Below, in pieces: positions 12,899 through 25,946 of a DNA stretch of 64,000 nt. The translations under genes were made by a program, and so were the position numbers. Location of the stretch: the NCBI GenBank assembly GCA_013180625.2, contig SNVD02015981.1, forward strand, positions 558,001-622,000, read 5' to 3'. The DNA is from Boswellia sacra. Its lineage: Eukaryota; Streptophyta; Magnoliopsida; Sapindales; Burseraceae. Every line of letters starts with the position of its first letter. Position 1 is the first letter of the stretch. The notes below the pieces were generated by a model, which was given only the letters and a program-made list of their open reading frames with translations, had not been told where the DNA came from and did no database searches.

Positions 12899-15800
12899 AT
12901 CCAAACTACGTACCCTACTCTGACACAGCTACCCTTCCCAACAACAGTACCCTCCTTCTCAACACCGCCGGCGACGCGCTGAACCCTTCTAACATATCCC
13001 ACGCGCCGCCTTCCAACGCCCATCACCACCTACTTGTCGGCACACCTCTCCCTGCACCCTTCTCCAACCTCGCGCAAACCTCTTCTGAGGATATCAACCG
13101 CTCATCCTTACATGGGATCTTCCCTCCTGCTGCTGCTGTCCAGTACGACTTGTGGGGCTCGATTGATCAGAATTCCGACCAAGATCACTCCCAGGTTGTC
13201 ACCTTAGCCGCTCACACTGATGGTTCTCCTTTGGGGTTGCGGCGGCCGGTGGCATCAATGTGTCGGCAAGGGTTGTCTCTGAGTCTTTCATCAAAGCAAG
13301 CAGGTTATAGTAGTAGTAGTAATAATAATAATAGAGCAATGGATATTGAAGTTGAAGGCCAAGCGCGAGGTCAAGTTGCGGCTACATCACCAGTTGCTCT
13401 AACGAGGTTATCCGAAAACTCTCCATCGTCCGTTTCTGCTGTTTCGAATGGAATACCGAATGTGCAAAGTGTGCTTTGGGGGTCGAAGTACTTGAGAACT
13501 GCACAGGAGCTGCTTGATGAGGTCGTTAATGTTGGAAATATGATAACTGACTCTACTGAGAGTAAAGGGAAGATGAAGTTGAACAAAGAAACAATGGCTA
13601 CAGCCGGGGAGGGGTCCAACACTGGTGAAAGCAGTAGCACTTCTAAGCTTGCAGCTGAGTTAACAACAGCGCAAAGGCAAGAGCTTCAGATAAAGAAGGC
13701 CAAACTTGTTAGCATGCTTGACGAGGTAATTGCATGTATCTAGCTAATTTATTCGTTTGTTTTCTTTTAAAAAGTATTATCTACATTCGATCCGTTAATT
13801 TGCCTTTTTGGATCTTTGAAGGTTAAATTCATACCCAAAAAAGGGGTTATTTCTGCACTGAAATGGGAGGGAGTTAGGTTTTCTATCAAGTGAATTGGGT
13901 ACCCATAAGAGAGTTTATCAATATTATGCATTTGTTGCTCAGAAATTTTTGCTTTTATAAAATGAGTACTATCTATATATTCAGATCCTTTCAATCTCTG
14001 AAACTCAGAGGGGGAGAGAGAGAGAGAGAGAGAATCTCAAGTTTACTAGCTTTTTTAGTTGATTTTTTAAGTGAAGATAAACACAGGTGTACACTTTTGT
14101 TGTGCCATTATCATTTGAGCTATTACTAATTAATATTGTTAAACTTTTACGCTCAAGATTTAAATTATCTGGAAACTATAAGCCAAAGCTGGGAATAAAT
14201 TGCATATGGGGCCCTTAGGGAGTCAGTTTTCAGGCTCTTCCTACAAACTTTGAATTGTCCGATTGACCGACCATGAACAAATACATTTATTTTAAATGTG
14301 AAAAATATGGAACTAAGATTGTCTTGGAAATTATTACTCAGGGTTGTTTCTCAATTTTTTCATGGCCCTTGCTTGTTAGTGAAGTTAGTTCTCTGCCAGT
14401 TCAATTGGGTCCATAACCCAAACAAACTTTCATTCAAGACAAACTTCGATCGGCATATAGCTGTAGCGATTGGCTTACTGTTGGCCCACTGAGTGTACTT
14501 GATAGACGGTAACGTATCATAAATAGGGTAGGATTTCTACTAGTACGAGTATGTTTTTATTGAAAAACTGAAATTGAAAGAGAGATAAAAAGAAAAAAAA
14601 ATTAATTCGGGATTATCGAATATTTAATGACTAGCAAATGTGTCTGTTACATAATTAAACTAATCTGTTATCCTCAATTAATTGTGAAGGTTGAGCAAAG
14701 ATACAGGCAGTATCACCACCAAATGCAACTAGTGATCTCTTCATTCGAGCAGGCGGCAGGTTTTGGTTCAGCAAAATCATACACTGCCCTCGCCTTGCGG
14801 ACCATCTCAAAGCAATTCCGATGCCTTAAAGATGCAATTTGCGGAGAAATCAAGGCTACAAGCAAGAAGTTAGGTGAAGAGGAGTGCTTAGGAGCAAAGA
14901 TCGAAGGATCGAGACTCAGGTTTGTTGATAATCAACTTCGACAACAACGGGCACTACAACAGCTAGGAATGATGCAACAGAATGCTTGGAGACCTCAGAG
15001 AGGCTTGCCTGAACGTGCTGTTTCCATTCTTCGTGCTTGGCTTTTTGAGCACTTCCTTCACCCGTAAGCGCCTTTAGAGCTGCGTCAGCTATATATATTT
15101 ATAACAAACCCATGCCAAGATACCTAGCTTCATCATTTTGCTAGATCTATAGTGGATTCGCTGATAATATATATCGCCTCTTGGTTACAGGTACCCTAAG
15201 GATTCGGATAAGCACATTCTAGCGAAACAAACAGGGCTTACAAGGAGCCAGGTGTGCACTAAGTGACGCATTTTTTTTTGTCTACAGTCTGCCCATTTTG
15301 CGTTATTTTTTCTATTCTCAACCATCGAGATGAATTTGTTGAACATACACTTCAATATGAATTGCAGGTGTCTAATTGGTTTATAAATGCTCGAGTTCGA
15401 CTCTGGAAGCCAATGGTTGAAGAAATGTATCTGGAAGAAATGAAGGAGCAAGAACGAAATGGGTCCGAGGACAATGTAAACAAAATCGAGCACAAGGAGT
15501 CGGGATCTAACTCAACTTTCCAAGAGAGCATATCATTTAAACTGGAACAAGAAAAAGCATTTCAATATAAAGCAGAAAAATCAACCAACCACAACGCTTC
15601 TCCTACCAAGCTTGCAAACTCCGCGATATCCATGTCTTCCATGGGAGGAAATCTTCAAGCGCAAACTGAGTTTAACCTCATTGGATCATCTTTTCTTGAA
15701 GGTGTTGTTCAAAGAAGTCCAAAGAAACCAAGGAGTACTATTGACATGCAAAATTCGCCTAGTAGCATTCTATCAATAGACATGGATCACATGAAACAAG

Positions 15801-16219
15801 GTGAGACAAGCAGGGAACTCACTGGACAGTTTGGTAGTGAAAGGCTTACCAAGGATGGCTACAACTTAGTAACTAGCACCACAAATCACGGTGGTGGAGG
15901 ATTTGGTGCATACACAATGGGGGACATTGGAAGATTTAATTCGGATCATCTGGCACCAAGATTTCATGGAAATGGTGTTTCCCTCACGCTTGGCCTTCCA
16001 CATGGTGAGAACCTCTCCATCTCAGGACCCCAACAAAATCTCCTCTCCGGCCAGAACATTCAGTTAGGGAGAGGCCTCGTATTAGGATCCGGCGAGCCTG
16101 GGTTCTGTGGCATTGACTCCCCACAACCTTCTCACTCCAGCACGGGTTATGAACAAACCATTGATATTCAAAGCAGAAAGAGGTTTGCTGCCCAATTATT
16201 GCCAGATTTTGTGACCTAA
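12817..16219 (+). CDS. BLH1: BEL1-like homeodomain transcription factor, BLH1 type
   Basis: A TALE-class nuclear DNA-binding protein; BELL proteins act as heterodimers with KNOX proteins in development. Four exons are read: 12817-13725, 14690-15063, 15191-15251 (the 61-bp third exon characteristic of BELL genes) and 15368-16219. All introns are GT-AG, and the exons join into 731 codons. Domains in order: an N-terminus beginning MATYFHGN as in Arabidopsis BLH1; a first ZIBEL-like motif GLSLSLSS at about residue 151; the SKY box from residue 223; the BELL domain at about 285-375; a homeodomain at about 400-462 with the TALE PYP loop and recognition helix [15 protein letters not shown]; a second ZIBEL motif (VSLTLGL); and a C-terminus ending AQLLPDFVT. 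The BLH1-specific N- and C-terminal ends point to that subfamily rather than BLH2/4 or BLH9. It looks intact, with TCCGTATG leader sequence upstream and no damage. Confidence 0.93.
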
Positions 16220-16628
16220 AAAGGATCGCATATAGAGCTTGATCGCCTTTCAACTCTATACTCTCTTATAACAAATCTTTATATCTTTGTGTCATTCTCT
16301 AAACATTGCAGGTTACGTAGCTATATTGAAGTAAATGGCCAAAGATAAAGATGTGGAGGATCAATTATTTCTTTTTCTGATCGAGTTCCATCGATTGTAC
16401 TGACTTCAGAGAAGATCAGAAAAGAAGGATGCTCTTGGAGCATAATTAAAGCAAAAATGAAGTTAGTTTAGCTAGTTAGCTAGGTTTATACTTACTCAAG
16501 AACAACTTAATGTATTTAATTTACATGAATTATAACTTCTTGGTCAAGATGATAAGGGTGGGCGGTATTGTATTTTAGTGATATATTTCGATATAGACAG
16601 CTTCAAACGTTTTAGAAATATGCGAATT

Positions 16629-16671
16629 AAAATATATGGAAATATACAGCTAGTATATTTCCATATATTTT
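16629..16671. repeat. Perfect 19-bp inverted repeat with 5-nt loop
   Basis: The arm AAAATATATGGAAATATAC at 16629-16647 is exactly complementary to 16653-16671, with loop AGCTA. It lies about 410 bp after the BLH1-like stop codon and just before the (AT)n tract. Confidence 0.9.
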
Positions 16672-16675
16672 ATAG

Positions 16676-16678
<3 letters not shown>

Positions 16679-16732
<54 letters not shown>
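16679..16732. repeat. (AT)27 microsatellite
   Basis: An uninterrupted AT dinucleotide run of 54 bp. It is likely to vary in length between individuals. Confidence 0.95.
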
Positions 16733-16734
<2 letters not shown>

Positions 16735-17535
16735 TTACCTCCTTAAGCTGTTATTAGATATATCTCGAGGCAAAAAGTTGTAGAAACCGTCTTCTTCCTC
16801 GTATTGGAATTGGGATGATTTGCTTTATATTTGTGGATGGGATCGGCTTTGGGGGAATTTTAAACAACTAATTTTAGTTTCTATCATGTAAGAGTTAATT
16901 TCCTTATCATGTCTAATTAATTAATTTTATATAGCTGTCATATATACAAGGACATACTTCATTTTCATCCTTTGTTTTGAATGATACGACCCAAGTTTTC
17001 AGATCATTTGTTGCAAAAGTTTATATGTCAGAAATTCTTGAATCAATATAATTATTGCCTATGTATGCAGTCCATATACATGTCACCACAGATACACGAA
17101 ATGCAAACTTACACAGAAGAAACATAACATGCAGGTATATACGCACATATCATCCAACGTTACATTTAATAGGTTAATCTCTTTTAGAAGACTTATTTCT
17201 AATAATAAATATTATGGTGTCTACTTTTAATATATCTACACTGTAACGGTGGAAAGTAGTGGATAGTAGAGATGACATATATATAACCTGAGGAGTAAAA
17301 TAAAAATTTTAAAAATTGTATTGGATTTGGCCCCTAAGCCCGAGGACTGATTGCAACACGTCTATGCATTGTTTATAAAAGCATAAGCAGTACATAATTA
17401 ATTTAAAAATTCTCTTGTGATCTTAACTTTTCTAACTTTTGGAAAATTGAAGAATAAAATATGTATTACAGGGTATATGGTTTCGATCCGCTTGTGATCA
17501 CTTTTTATTCATTTTTATAACGATCATATGTGTAA

Positions 17536-17876
17536 ACTTGAAGAATAATCTCAGCTCAAGTTCATCTTTGAGTGAGCAGTTTCTATTTATTGAAGGAAGG
17601 ATTACATCAACCTTTTACACATGGCTAACATCAGACTATCCAGCAAATAGTCTCTAACAAGCAAGGAGAAGGTTGCTGACTCACAAAACTTACTTGCCAG
17701 AGTGTAATGTTCTGGAAACAACACAGAAAGAAAAAAAAACATATTTACAGTTCATGACAGTTTTCCTTAACTAATTGTTAACTAACTAATAATTAAGGAA
17801 ACTAAGCATAATTGAAGACTGAATTAACTAACTAATTCACTCATCCTCTTTAAGTGATAAATGAGCCGCCTTAACA
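17536..17876 (-). repeat. 3' LTR of copia element 1
   Basis: It matches 29884-30227 over its full length. On the element strand it begins TGTTAAGGCGG. It is directly preceded by a polypurine tract reading TTTGAGAGGGAG on that strand. Confidence 0.93.
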
Positions 17877-20278
17877 CTCCCTCTCAAACTGAAGGGTGTC
17901 TCAATCATACCCAGTTTGTCTCGAAAGAACATGAATTGTGGAGATGACAGTGCTTTGGTTAGGCAGTCTGCAACCTGATCACAGGAGGGTACATACCTGA
18001 CTTCCAGCTGTTTTTGACGAACTCTATCACGAACATAGTGCACATCAATTTCTATATGTTTAATTCTTGCATGGAAGACTGGGTTGGATGCAAGAGCACT
18101 TGCACTGATATTATCACACCAGGTAATTAAGCACTGTTCTGGTTTGCAATGCAGCTCACTAAGTAGGGATTCAAGCCAGGTAATTTTAGTAGCTACATTA
18201 ACTAGTGCTCGGTACTCTGATTCAGTACTTGATCGTGCAACAACAGGTTGCTTCTTTGATTGCCAGGCTATTAATGATTCACCAAGGTAGACACAATATC
18301 CCCCAATTGATCTTCTATCCTCAAAGTTACATCCCCAGTCTGCATCAGAGAAACATATTATTTTCAGGTCTTCACTTGGTTTGATGTGAAGGCTATGAGA
18401 TATTGTTCCCTTGAGATATCTCAATATGCGTTTGACTCCTTGCTAGTGTTGTATTTTGGGAAAACACAGTGACTGACTGAGTTTATTGACACTGAAGGCT
18501 ATGTCTGGTCTGGTATAGGTTAAGTATTGTAGAGCTCCTATGGTACTTCTATATAGTGTGACATCTTCAAAAAATTCAGAGTTGGAACTGGTGTGACTTG
18601 TGCTCACTGCAGCTGGTGTAGGACAAGGTTTGAGATGCTCCATCTTCAATCGTTAAGCATGTCTACAATATACTTTGACTGGTTTAAGTAAATACCAGTA
18701 GCATCCTTGTTTGCTTCAATTCTAAGGAAGTAGTGCAAATTACCTAGATCTTTCAAGGAAAACAGCTTGTTGAGTTCTTGAATAAATAACAATATTTGAG
18801 ATGAATATGAGCCTGTAACCAGGATGTCATCAACATATACTAGAACAAGGATTAAGCTTCTTTCTCCTTTAAGAATAAATAGTGAAGAATCAGATTTAGC
18901 ATTCACAAAACCCTATCCTTACAAAGTAGTTTTCAGTTTATCGAACCAGGCTCTAGGGGTCTGTTTAAGTCCATAAAGAGCCTTGTGAAACTTGCAAACA
19001 AAGGTTGGTTTGGAGGAACCCACATACCCTTCAGGTTGTACCATATAAACATCTTCTTCAATTTTTCCATTTAGAAAAGCATTATTTATATCAAGTTGTC
19101 TAATGCACCAACCCTTGGAGATAGCTAGTGTTAGAATCACTCTAATGGTACTGGCCTTAGCAATAGGACTAAAGGTTTCTGAGTAGTCAATTCCTGGTGT
19201 TTGGTGACATCTCTTTGCTACCAACCTTGCTTTATGCCTATGTATAGTACCATCAGTGTTATACTTCAATTTAAACACCCATTTATTCCTAACAAGACTG
19301 TAATCAGAGGAGAAAGGAACTAAGGTCCGAGTCTTGTTTTTTCTCAAAGCTTCAAACTCTAAATCCATGGCTTTCTTCCAGCAATCGGTTTTCATTGCTT
19401 CTGCTACAGTAACAGGTTCACTGGTTGCTTTTTCTTTAATCTTTTGCAGTGTGATGGAATAGATTTTGGGTTTGAAAATGCCACTTTTGGCTCTAGTTGT
19501 CATTGAGTGACAAGGTTATGGATTACAGGCCTTTGACATTTGTAGGATGTTTTCTGGTTGTTTCAAAGTGTTTGAGGTAGGTTCATCAGAGTTTTCTGAA
19601 TGGCTCTTTCCTGTGTTGGTGTTTTCTTCATTTTTAGGGAAAGTAAGGATATGATCTAAGTTATTTGAGGAAGTAGGATACCTTGGGGATGAAGCTACTG
19701 CAGAAGGAGAATTTTGATGTGCAGTAGAAGTTCTTTTATCAGATCTTGTTGTTCCCTCAAAGTCAGTTACATCAGTGTGACCTTTTTCCTCACATCTTCT
19801 GTTTTGGGGAGACTATTGTGAGAGAATTGGAAGGGAAAAAGAAGGTAATGTGACTACAGACTCTTGGTTGACAGAATTATTTTTAAAGTTTAAAAAACCT
19901 GTTTCGAACGGAAACTCCATTTCATTGAAGATCACATGTCTTGAGATATAGATCCTCCCTGTAGAACTAAGGCATTTAAAACCTTTATGTATGTCATTAT
20001 ATCCTATGAAGACACATTTTGTTGAATGAAATTGAAATTTGTGCTTTTGGTAGGGTCTTAGGCAAGGGAAGCATGAACAGTCGAAGGTTTTTAGAGATTT
20101 ATAATCCGGAATTTTTTTAAATAAGATCTGCCAAGGTGATTTGCCTCCAAGAACAGGTGTAGGAAGTCTATTTTTAAGGAATGCAGCTGTGTAAAATGCT
20201 TTCCACCAGTATTTAATTGGCATGCTAGCTTGGGCCAAGAGGGTTAAACCAGTTTCCACTAGATGTTTACGTTTCCTC
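17837..20278 (-). pseudogene. Copia 1 pol, 3' part: integrase end, RT, RNase H
   Basis: Decayed polyprotein, read right to left. The integrase C-terminal part lies at 20278-19813 and continues from the other side of the CACTA insertion. Reverse transcriptase lies at 19503-18443, with FLNGKIEEDVYMVQPEGY, the YVDD catalytic motif (about 18830-18845) and SLKDLGNLHYFL. RNase H lies at 18424-17837, with SDADWG, SSTESEYRAL and RVRQKQLEVRYVPS. Frameshifts and stops break it near 19810-19500, 18915, 18650 and 18430. The last frame runs through the polypurine tract into the LTR. It is not translatable as one protein. Confidence 0.92.
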
Positions 20279-20281
20279 TTT

Positions 20282-20775
20282 CACTAAAACAAAAAAGGTT
20301 TTTTGTGTTGGCCGAAAAATGACACATATCAAAATACATGTTGGTTTTTGCGCGACATAAATGGCCCTGACACGTATTCTATACGTGTCACTTGGTCAAA
20401 CTAACAAAAGCATATGTGTCGTTCACAAACAGACATGCATTAACAAATATGTGTCACATAGTAACGGATTTTATCAAATATGTGTCAGTGATTAAGTGAC
20501 ACATATTTTGTGTTGGTCAAAAAACGACATACTAGTGTCATTCCGTGACCGACACATATTATGTGTCGGTTAAGGAACGACATTTGCTTGTCAAGGTATG
20601 ACCGACACCAATGGACTCCGGAAACATATGTGTCATTCTCTGACCGACACATATTTTTTCACTAAGTGACACATATTCCATATTTTCGTGTAAACTTTAT
20701 GTGTCAGTTTTTGGCCGACACGTACATTTTAAAAATATATAATACGTGTCAGGATGGGCTCATCCTGACACGTAT
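20282..20775. repeat. Left subterminal repeats of CACTA 1
   Basis: Many copies, in both orientations, of short words around TGTGTC and GACACATA. CACTA elements use clusters of 10-20 bp subterminal motifs to bind their TNPA-type protein, and these are the obvious candidates. Related GTGACATA words appear at the other end (about 27610-27715). Confidence 0.8.
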
Positions 20776-21032
20776 TATATATTTTTTTATTTTAAAAAGT
20801 ACATAAAACTCATGAATAAGCATACAAGAAACCAAATAAGCAATAATACATAAAACTCAACAGAGTAATAATAGACAAAGGAATCAACTAGGATTTGTAG
20901 TCAAAGTATATAAAATGGCATATGTGGCAATGCATTTATCAGTGTTATATGGCTTTGGACAGTATAAGTGGCAACTCATTAACCAGAACAAAAAGAGAAA
21001 AATAGAAACACAGACATGAAAACCAAGTTAGA
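20776..21032. other. CACTA 1 interior, no recognised content
   Basis: AT-rich sequence between the subterminal repeats and the DUF4218 remnant. No gene piece was recognised. Confidence 0.5.
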
Positions 21033-21054
21033 TCTACGCCAATAACGGACATAG
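21033..21054 (-). repeat. 22-bp copy of an EDR2 START exon segment
   Basis: This is identical, and in the same orientation, to 25901-25922, which lies inside the first captured EDR2-like exon and encodes part of the START domain (YVRYWRR). Here it is attached to the end of the DUF4218 remnant. The remnant's own coding reaches an EQAHLY motif, and the join falls at a shared CTATGT. This looks like filler DNA from template switching. Confidence 0.85.
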
Positions 21055-21379
21055 ATGAGCTTGCTCCCAATCTTCAGCAGTGATGGAGATCACTCTAACC
21101 CCCAACCAGGGGACTATCAACTTCATCTACATTAATATCATTTAAATACTTCCCACTAAATTCAATCGCTTTTGTTGCAATATAACACTCTGCAATACAA
21201 CCTTCATGATGATTTCTATTTCGGACAAACCCTTTTAGAATTTTCATGAAGCGTTCAAAAAGGTACATCCATCTTAAATAAACTGAACCACACAACCTGA
21301 CTTCTCTAACCAAATGGACCGTTAGATGGACCATTATGTCAAAAAAAGAAGGTGGGAAGTATTTTTCAAGTAAGCACAA
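21051..21379 (-). pseudogene. CACTA transposase gene remnant, DUF4218 region
   Basis: The 94-codon frame starts at 21379 and includes LEKYFPPSFFDIMVHLTVHL, CGSVYLRWMYLFERFMK and GCIAECYIATKAIEF. These are hallmark DUF4218 sequences from plant CACTA (En/Spm, TNP2-like) transposase proteins. Typical proteins have several hundred residues before this region, including the Transposase_21 catalytic domain, which is absent here. After a frameshift near 21095 the reading continues to an EQAHLY motif typical of the region following DUF4218, and then runs into the 22-bp EDR2 segment. Confidence 0.88.
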
Positions 21380-22231
21380 GGTAACTAAGAATTAAAACTG
21401 AACGAATTAATCCTCAATTTTAATTCATTAGTATTTTTCAAAACTGAACGAATTAAAAGTTTTAATTTAACTATGCCATTTCAATGTCAAACGCCCTGCA
21501 CTCAATCCTTACACATTTATGTTGTAACTAAGGAGTTTTACTTGGAAAATATTTTAATATCGCACTTAAGACAGAGACAAAAATCTCCACATAAACATTT
21601 CTTTTCTAACAAGCTCACGTATAAATAAAGCAAAATTAAATAAATAAATCCAAGCAAGCGTAAAAATTATTTCCAAAAAGTGGAGCAATTTGACCATTGG
21701 CCCATCGATTTCAACTTACACTGACAAAAATCTCCTAATAAAATGATGAAAGATTCCAAGGTTGTAACATGACATAAAATCAACTAATAAGACGAAGTAT
21801 GTTGTTGTGTCTTTTCAAAACAAAGTAAAGAGGACAATAATTATTGGCAAAATCATCAAAAAGATGAAAAAGAAATCACAAGTATATAGAATAATCACAG
21901 GCGCCGAGTTGTGTCAAGTATTTTCAATATGTGAAGTACTTTTGATGCTTTTAGTGAAGAACAGGGGTTGCCTAAAAGGTGTTCTAATATACAGATTCTT
22001 AGAAGATTTTCCATTTCAATACTTTAACAGAGCCTGTAGAGGGTCATAAAAAGATGCCATCGACCTATATTCAACAGGACTCATGAGTCGTGTCTCTTAA
22101 AACCTTAATGCAGCACAAACATGACCCATTTACAGAAGTTGCAACCCATGAACAACAGATGTAACTTATAAGCAGGTAATTTTCCCAATTCATAAAGACA
22201 TTGAGGGTCTCATGCACTAAATCAGGCATAC
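21380..22231. other. CACTA 1 interior, no recognised content
   Basis: I found no protein-like frame. It may include the intron that followed the last captured EDR2-like exon, because a good splice donor (GTATGCC on the - strand) follows that exon. The missing C-terminal EDR2 exons were not found here. Confidence 0.45.
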
Positions 22232-25200
22232 CTGTACAAAGAAAGCCATATCTACCACCAGTGTTGTGATTACACCAATTACAAGGCCCAAAACTCTATT
22301 AGCAACAGTAGATGAACCAATGTCAACATCGATCTACAGAAGTAGGAACTATGTTAAATCACAATTATTTTTCATGGTATAAGACCAGCTTTTTCAATGG
22401 TAAAATCATGAACTAGAGAAATCCAATAGTACTTACTTCTAAGTACTTCGGACCACGAATATAGTTGCAATAAACTACTTTTCCCAATAAACAAGGGGTG
22501 CTCCCAACACTCTGGCGCACAATCCATGATCCCTGCATGATTCAGTTCTGAAAATCAACAAAGTGCACAACAAATTTAACAGAAAGGGAAAAGCAAAGTG
22601 TTTCTCAGAACTAGAAGGAAGACCGAGGGCAACCGTATATTTATATCAGTGAAACTTGACAAAAGTACCCAAATTAAGATAGTACTTTCACAAGTAAATT
22701 TTCCCAACATATATTTCTCCATTTGTGGAGATCATTGATACATGAACTGTTTAGTTTGGCTTGGACAGCTATTATATGGCCTATGAACTGCTTGTCTTGG
22801 TTTCAGTGGTGAGAAGTTTACAATTCACAAATACATCGGTAAGTATTTATGGTAGCAAAGTGTACACCTAATGGAATCAATACTTCACTTGATAATTAAT
22901 TAAACCAACAACGGACTGAACTGAATCTAACAGTCCAGACATCCAAACTTAAATATTCTAATACATAATGGACTAAGCCAAATACCTTAGGAACTGATGG
23001 AATAAGCTTCAGTCTACTATTATGAAATTCATCATCACTATCCACAAACCGTTGCAAAAGAGATCCAGGTACCAACTTCTTGGTCACATAGTAAAATACC
23101 ATGCTGTAGTGCATCGAAGCAGGAACCTGCATAAGTGCTACATTATAACTATTCAACCTCCCAATGCAAAAACTTTAAAATTAAGACCTGGAGAATGAAA
23201 AAACTTACTTGAAGATTAAAGACAATTGAGAAAAGCCCTTTTTCTGAAGCTACCTATAAAGGTTTATAAATAATGTTCAGATTGTCACAGATTCAAAAGA
23301 AGAATCACAAACAACTCATATTAATAGATATATTATTAATAGTCTATATTGATAGATATATTAATAATAGTCTAAATAACAATTGACAAGTTGCCTGAAC
23401 TCTTAAGAAACAAAAGATATTTATTATAACTTAGTTGAAGTACTTTAGACAATTAGTTATGTTTCTTACTACGGGCCAAAACATCCAACTAATTCAAGTA
23501 TAGAGTTTTCAATGAGGTATATCCTCTTAAAACACTTAAGATTGTCATCAAAGGGGAGAATAATATAAGTATATCCAGGATTCAATTATTATAGTACTGC
23601 TATTTTGAAAAGGAATAATACAGCATCTTGGAGAAGGGATATTGGGGCTAAACACTGAGGTCTAGAAAAGACAAAAGCAGCAGAAAAATACGTTTTGATT
23701 AAATATGGGGAGAACAAAGGGAAAAAGGAAATAAAAAAACAAAGATAAAACAGGATAGGTTGCAATACTTGTGCAGCACATCCTGGACGCCTAGCCACGT
23801 GGTCCATCCTCTTTGTGTCTTTGAACCAATCAACAGCAACAAGATCCATTAAATGTTTCCCTGCAGAAATCTTCAAATACACATTGCATAGAATGAAATA
23901 AGCAAGCTGAGCAACAATATAAGATGTATAAAAAATGGCCATGATGTAAGATAAAAAGTAAATATCAGTTAACCTTTGATTTGTTACTACAAAAATGCTT
24001 GCTATGAACTCTGAAGTTGTTTCCATCAGAAATTCTCCAGCAGTCACGAGCATTCTCACGGTCATCACGTCGCAGATTACCCGAAAAACAAGATAAATCA
24101 ATTTTACTGGCTAGCTTTTCTTCTAAGGCTTCAATCAAAAGAAAATGTTGAGATTAGAGAACCTAACTAATTCGATGAAAGAGTTAACCAAACATATAAA
24201 AATGAATAGTTTAGACTGTCTCCTCTGCCAAGGCAGTAATAGAAATTGTTGAAATTAGCTAATTTAACCTGTTTTAGGAAAAGACTGTCTCAACCAAATA
24301 AATAAAAACTAATAATTTAGTTATCATCACCTTTTTTTTTATGTCAGTATCGTTATTTGTTTGGTGTGCCTGAAAAATCCCATAAAAAACCAAAAAACAA
24401 GAGTTTAGAAAGACATCAATGTTGCAAAGATGAAGACTTTTGAGTGAAAATTTGACCTCTTGTTCCGACTCAGCTATCTGATATTCTTCGTCCTCATCGA
24501 AGTATTCATCCATCATAGAGTTTCTTGCCGCATTCTAGTCAACAGAGGAAGATTGAACAGATGAAATATTTAGTTTCTGAATCCTCTTTGAAGAAACAGA
24601 AGCTGATGCCATATTGACCATCACAGAGATTCTGGGAGGAGCACCCCTCTCATCTGTTTGAGCAAACCATTTTCGTAGACCTATCATAAGAAGTAAAAAA
24701 CAAAAATGATAGCATTGTTATTGGAAGCAAAAAGTAAATTAATATATAAACCCATAAATAAAGTCCATCCAAATGTGTTGAAAGCTCTTAGACCTTTTCC
24801 ATTTCAACTGTTTGGCCCTTTGCATTTATATATAAAACAGAAGGCACAAAAGAATACTCCATTAAAAGGACTGTAAGAAAAAATAACACCAAATACAACT
24901 CATATTGCCTTCTGAAGCTGATTGCAGAATAACTATCATCTCACAAAATGTATGGTATTTTTCATTCTTAATTTAACTCTCCCTTCAAAGAGAAGGAAAA
25001 AGTTAAACAAATGAATAATTATGCTAATCATAAGTTACCTGACATAAATACTAGAAAGTAGCATGTAACTTATTGGTAAAGGAATCACAATATCATGATG
25101 GTACCTACATCAAGTTCCAATACTCAATGAAGGGATTCTTTCAAACTCATAACCGAAGGCAGAGGGATTCTATGTATTGATCAAAGTTAAAATAATTTTG

Positions 25201-25946
25201 AGACAATTATGATAAATTTGTCTTATCAGGACTCGCAGGAGAACAAATGAAAACTGAAAAACACACCAGCCAACATAACGCAAATCCCATTATTGATTAA
25301 TTCATAATCTATCGTATCTTCATGCCCAATAAATAAACTATAAGACCTCAAGAAAAATACAATAAATAAAAAACACGACACAACATGACCATTCATAGTA
25401 ATATTAAATGCTACTCCACAATGTTAAACATGTAGACGATAAAGGAACCAACCAGCAACACTATTTAACATCTGAAGAAGACAATGTTGTTGAAACATTG
25501 AAATGTAACCAACACCCCATCCTTTTAGATCAATCTGCATAAGATGCTACACTTGTGTTCTGGGCCTCCCATTTCGAGGTTTTAGTGGGGAGATGTTGAA
25601 TCCTCCACCTGACAAAATCAGACAATAAGATTGTTGGTTGCATGACCTATTATAAGTAACTCATAATTTAATTCACATTATTAGACAAAGAAAAGGGCAG
25701 CAAACTAACTCTCCACATGAGCCCTCACATATCCTGGTTGTGGACCACAGTTCTCATGCTCCCTAGAATGAAATAAAAGAACTGCACAATGAAAAAATAT
25801 AGCACATGAAAAATTCTAGTGCTAGAAACAATGAATGGAAATCTTAGGAAGAAGCAGGAAAGCAAAAGGCATAGAGCCTACCATAACTTCCATCATCATT
25901 TCTACGCCAATAACGGACATAGCAAAGATCTTGGGGCCAAACCAAC
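22232..25946 (-). pseudogene. EDR2: Captured EDR2-like gene segment, ten exons
   Basis: EDR2 (ENHANCED DISEASE RESISTANCE 2) is a plant lipid-binding protein with PH, START and DUF1336 domains that restrains cell death and salicylate defence. Ten exons can be placed, all with GT-AG borders: 25946-25882, 25781-25710, 25607-25453, 24680-24457, 24128-23974, 23870-23769, 23253-23209, 23126-22986, 22532-22437 and 22333-22232. The first three encode the end of START (YVRYWRRNDDGSY, SREHENCGPQPGYVRAH, LKPRNGRPRTQ). The fourth is the acidic linker. The rest cover most of DUF1336 (NLRRDDREN, DLVAVDWFKDTKRMDHVARR, LVPGSLLQRFVDSDDEF, GSWIVRQSVGSTPCLLGK, IDVDIGSSTVANRV). The PH domain, first START exons and C-terminus are missing. 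In-frame stops follow RTQV and SSVD. Retained introns show capture at the DNA level. Confidence 0.93.

Larger units (their letters stand above)
16220..17530. other. 3' flank of the BLH1-like gene
   Basis: This holds the presumed 3' UTR, a perfect hairpin, an (AT)n tract and ordinary AT-rich DNA up to the copia target site. No AATAAA close to the stop codon stands out. No other gene is visible. Confidence 0.5.

Noticed and set aside
12841..13640. Reverse-strand ORFs opposite BLH1-like exon 1
   Set aside because: They are shadows of the coding strand. The homeodomain gene with its splice structure explains the region.
22232..25946. Functional EDR2 gene
   Set aside because: The PH domain and the C-terminal exons are missing, in-frame stops are present, and the whole segment lies between CACTA ends.
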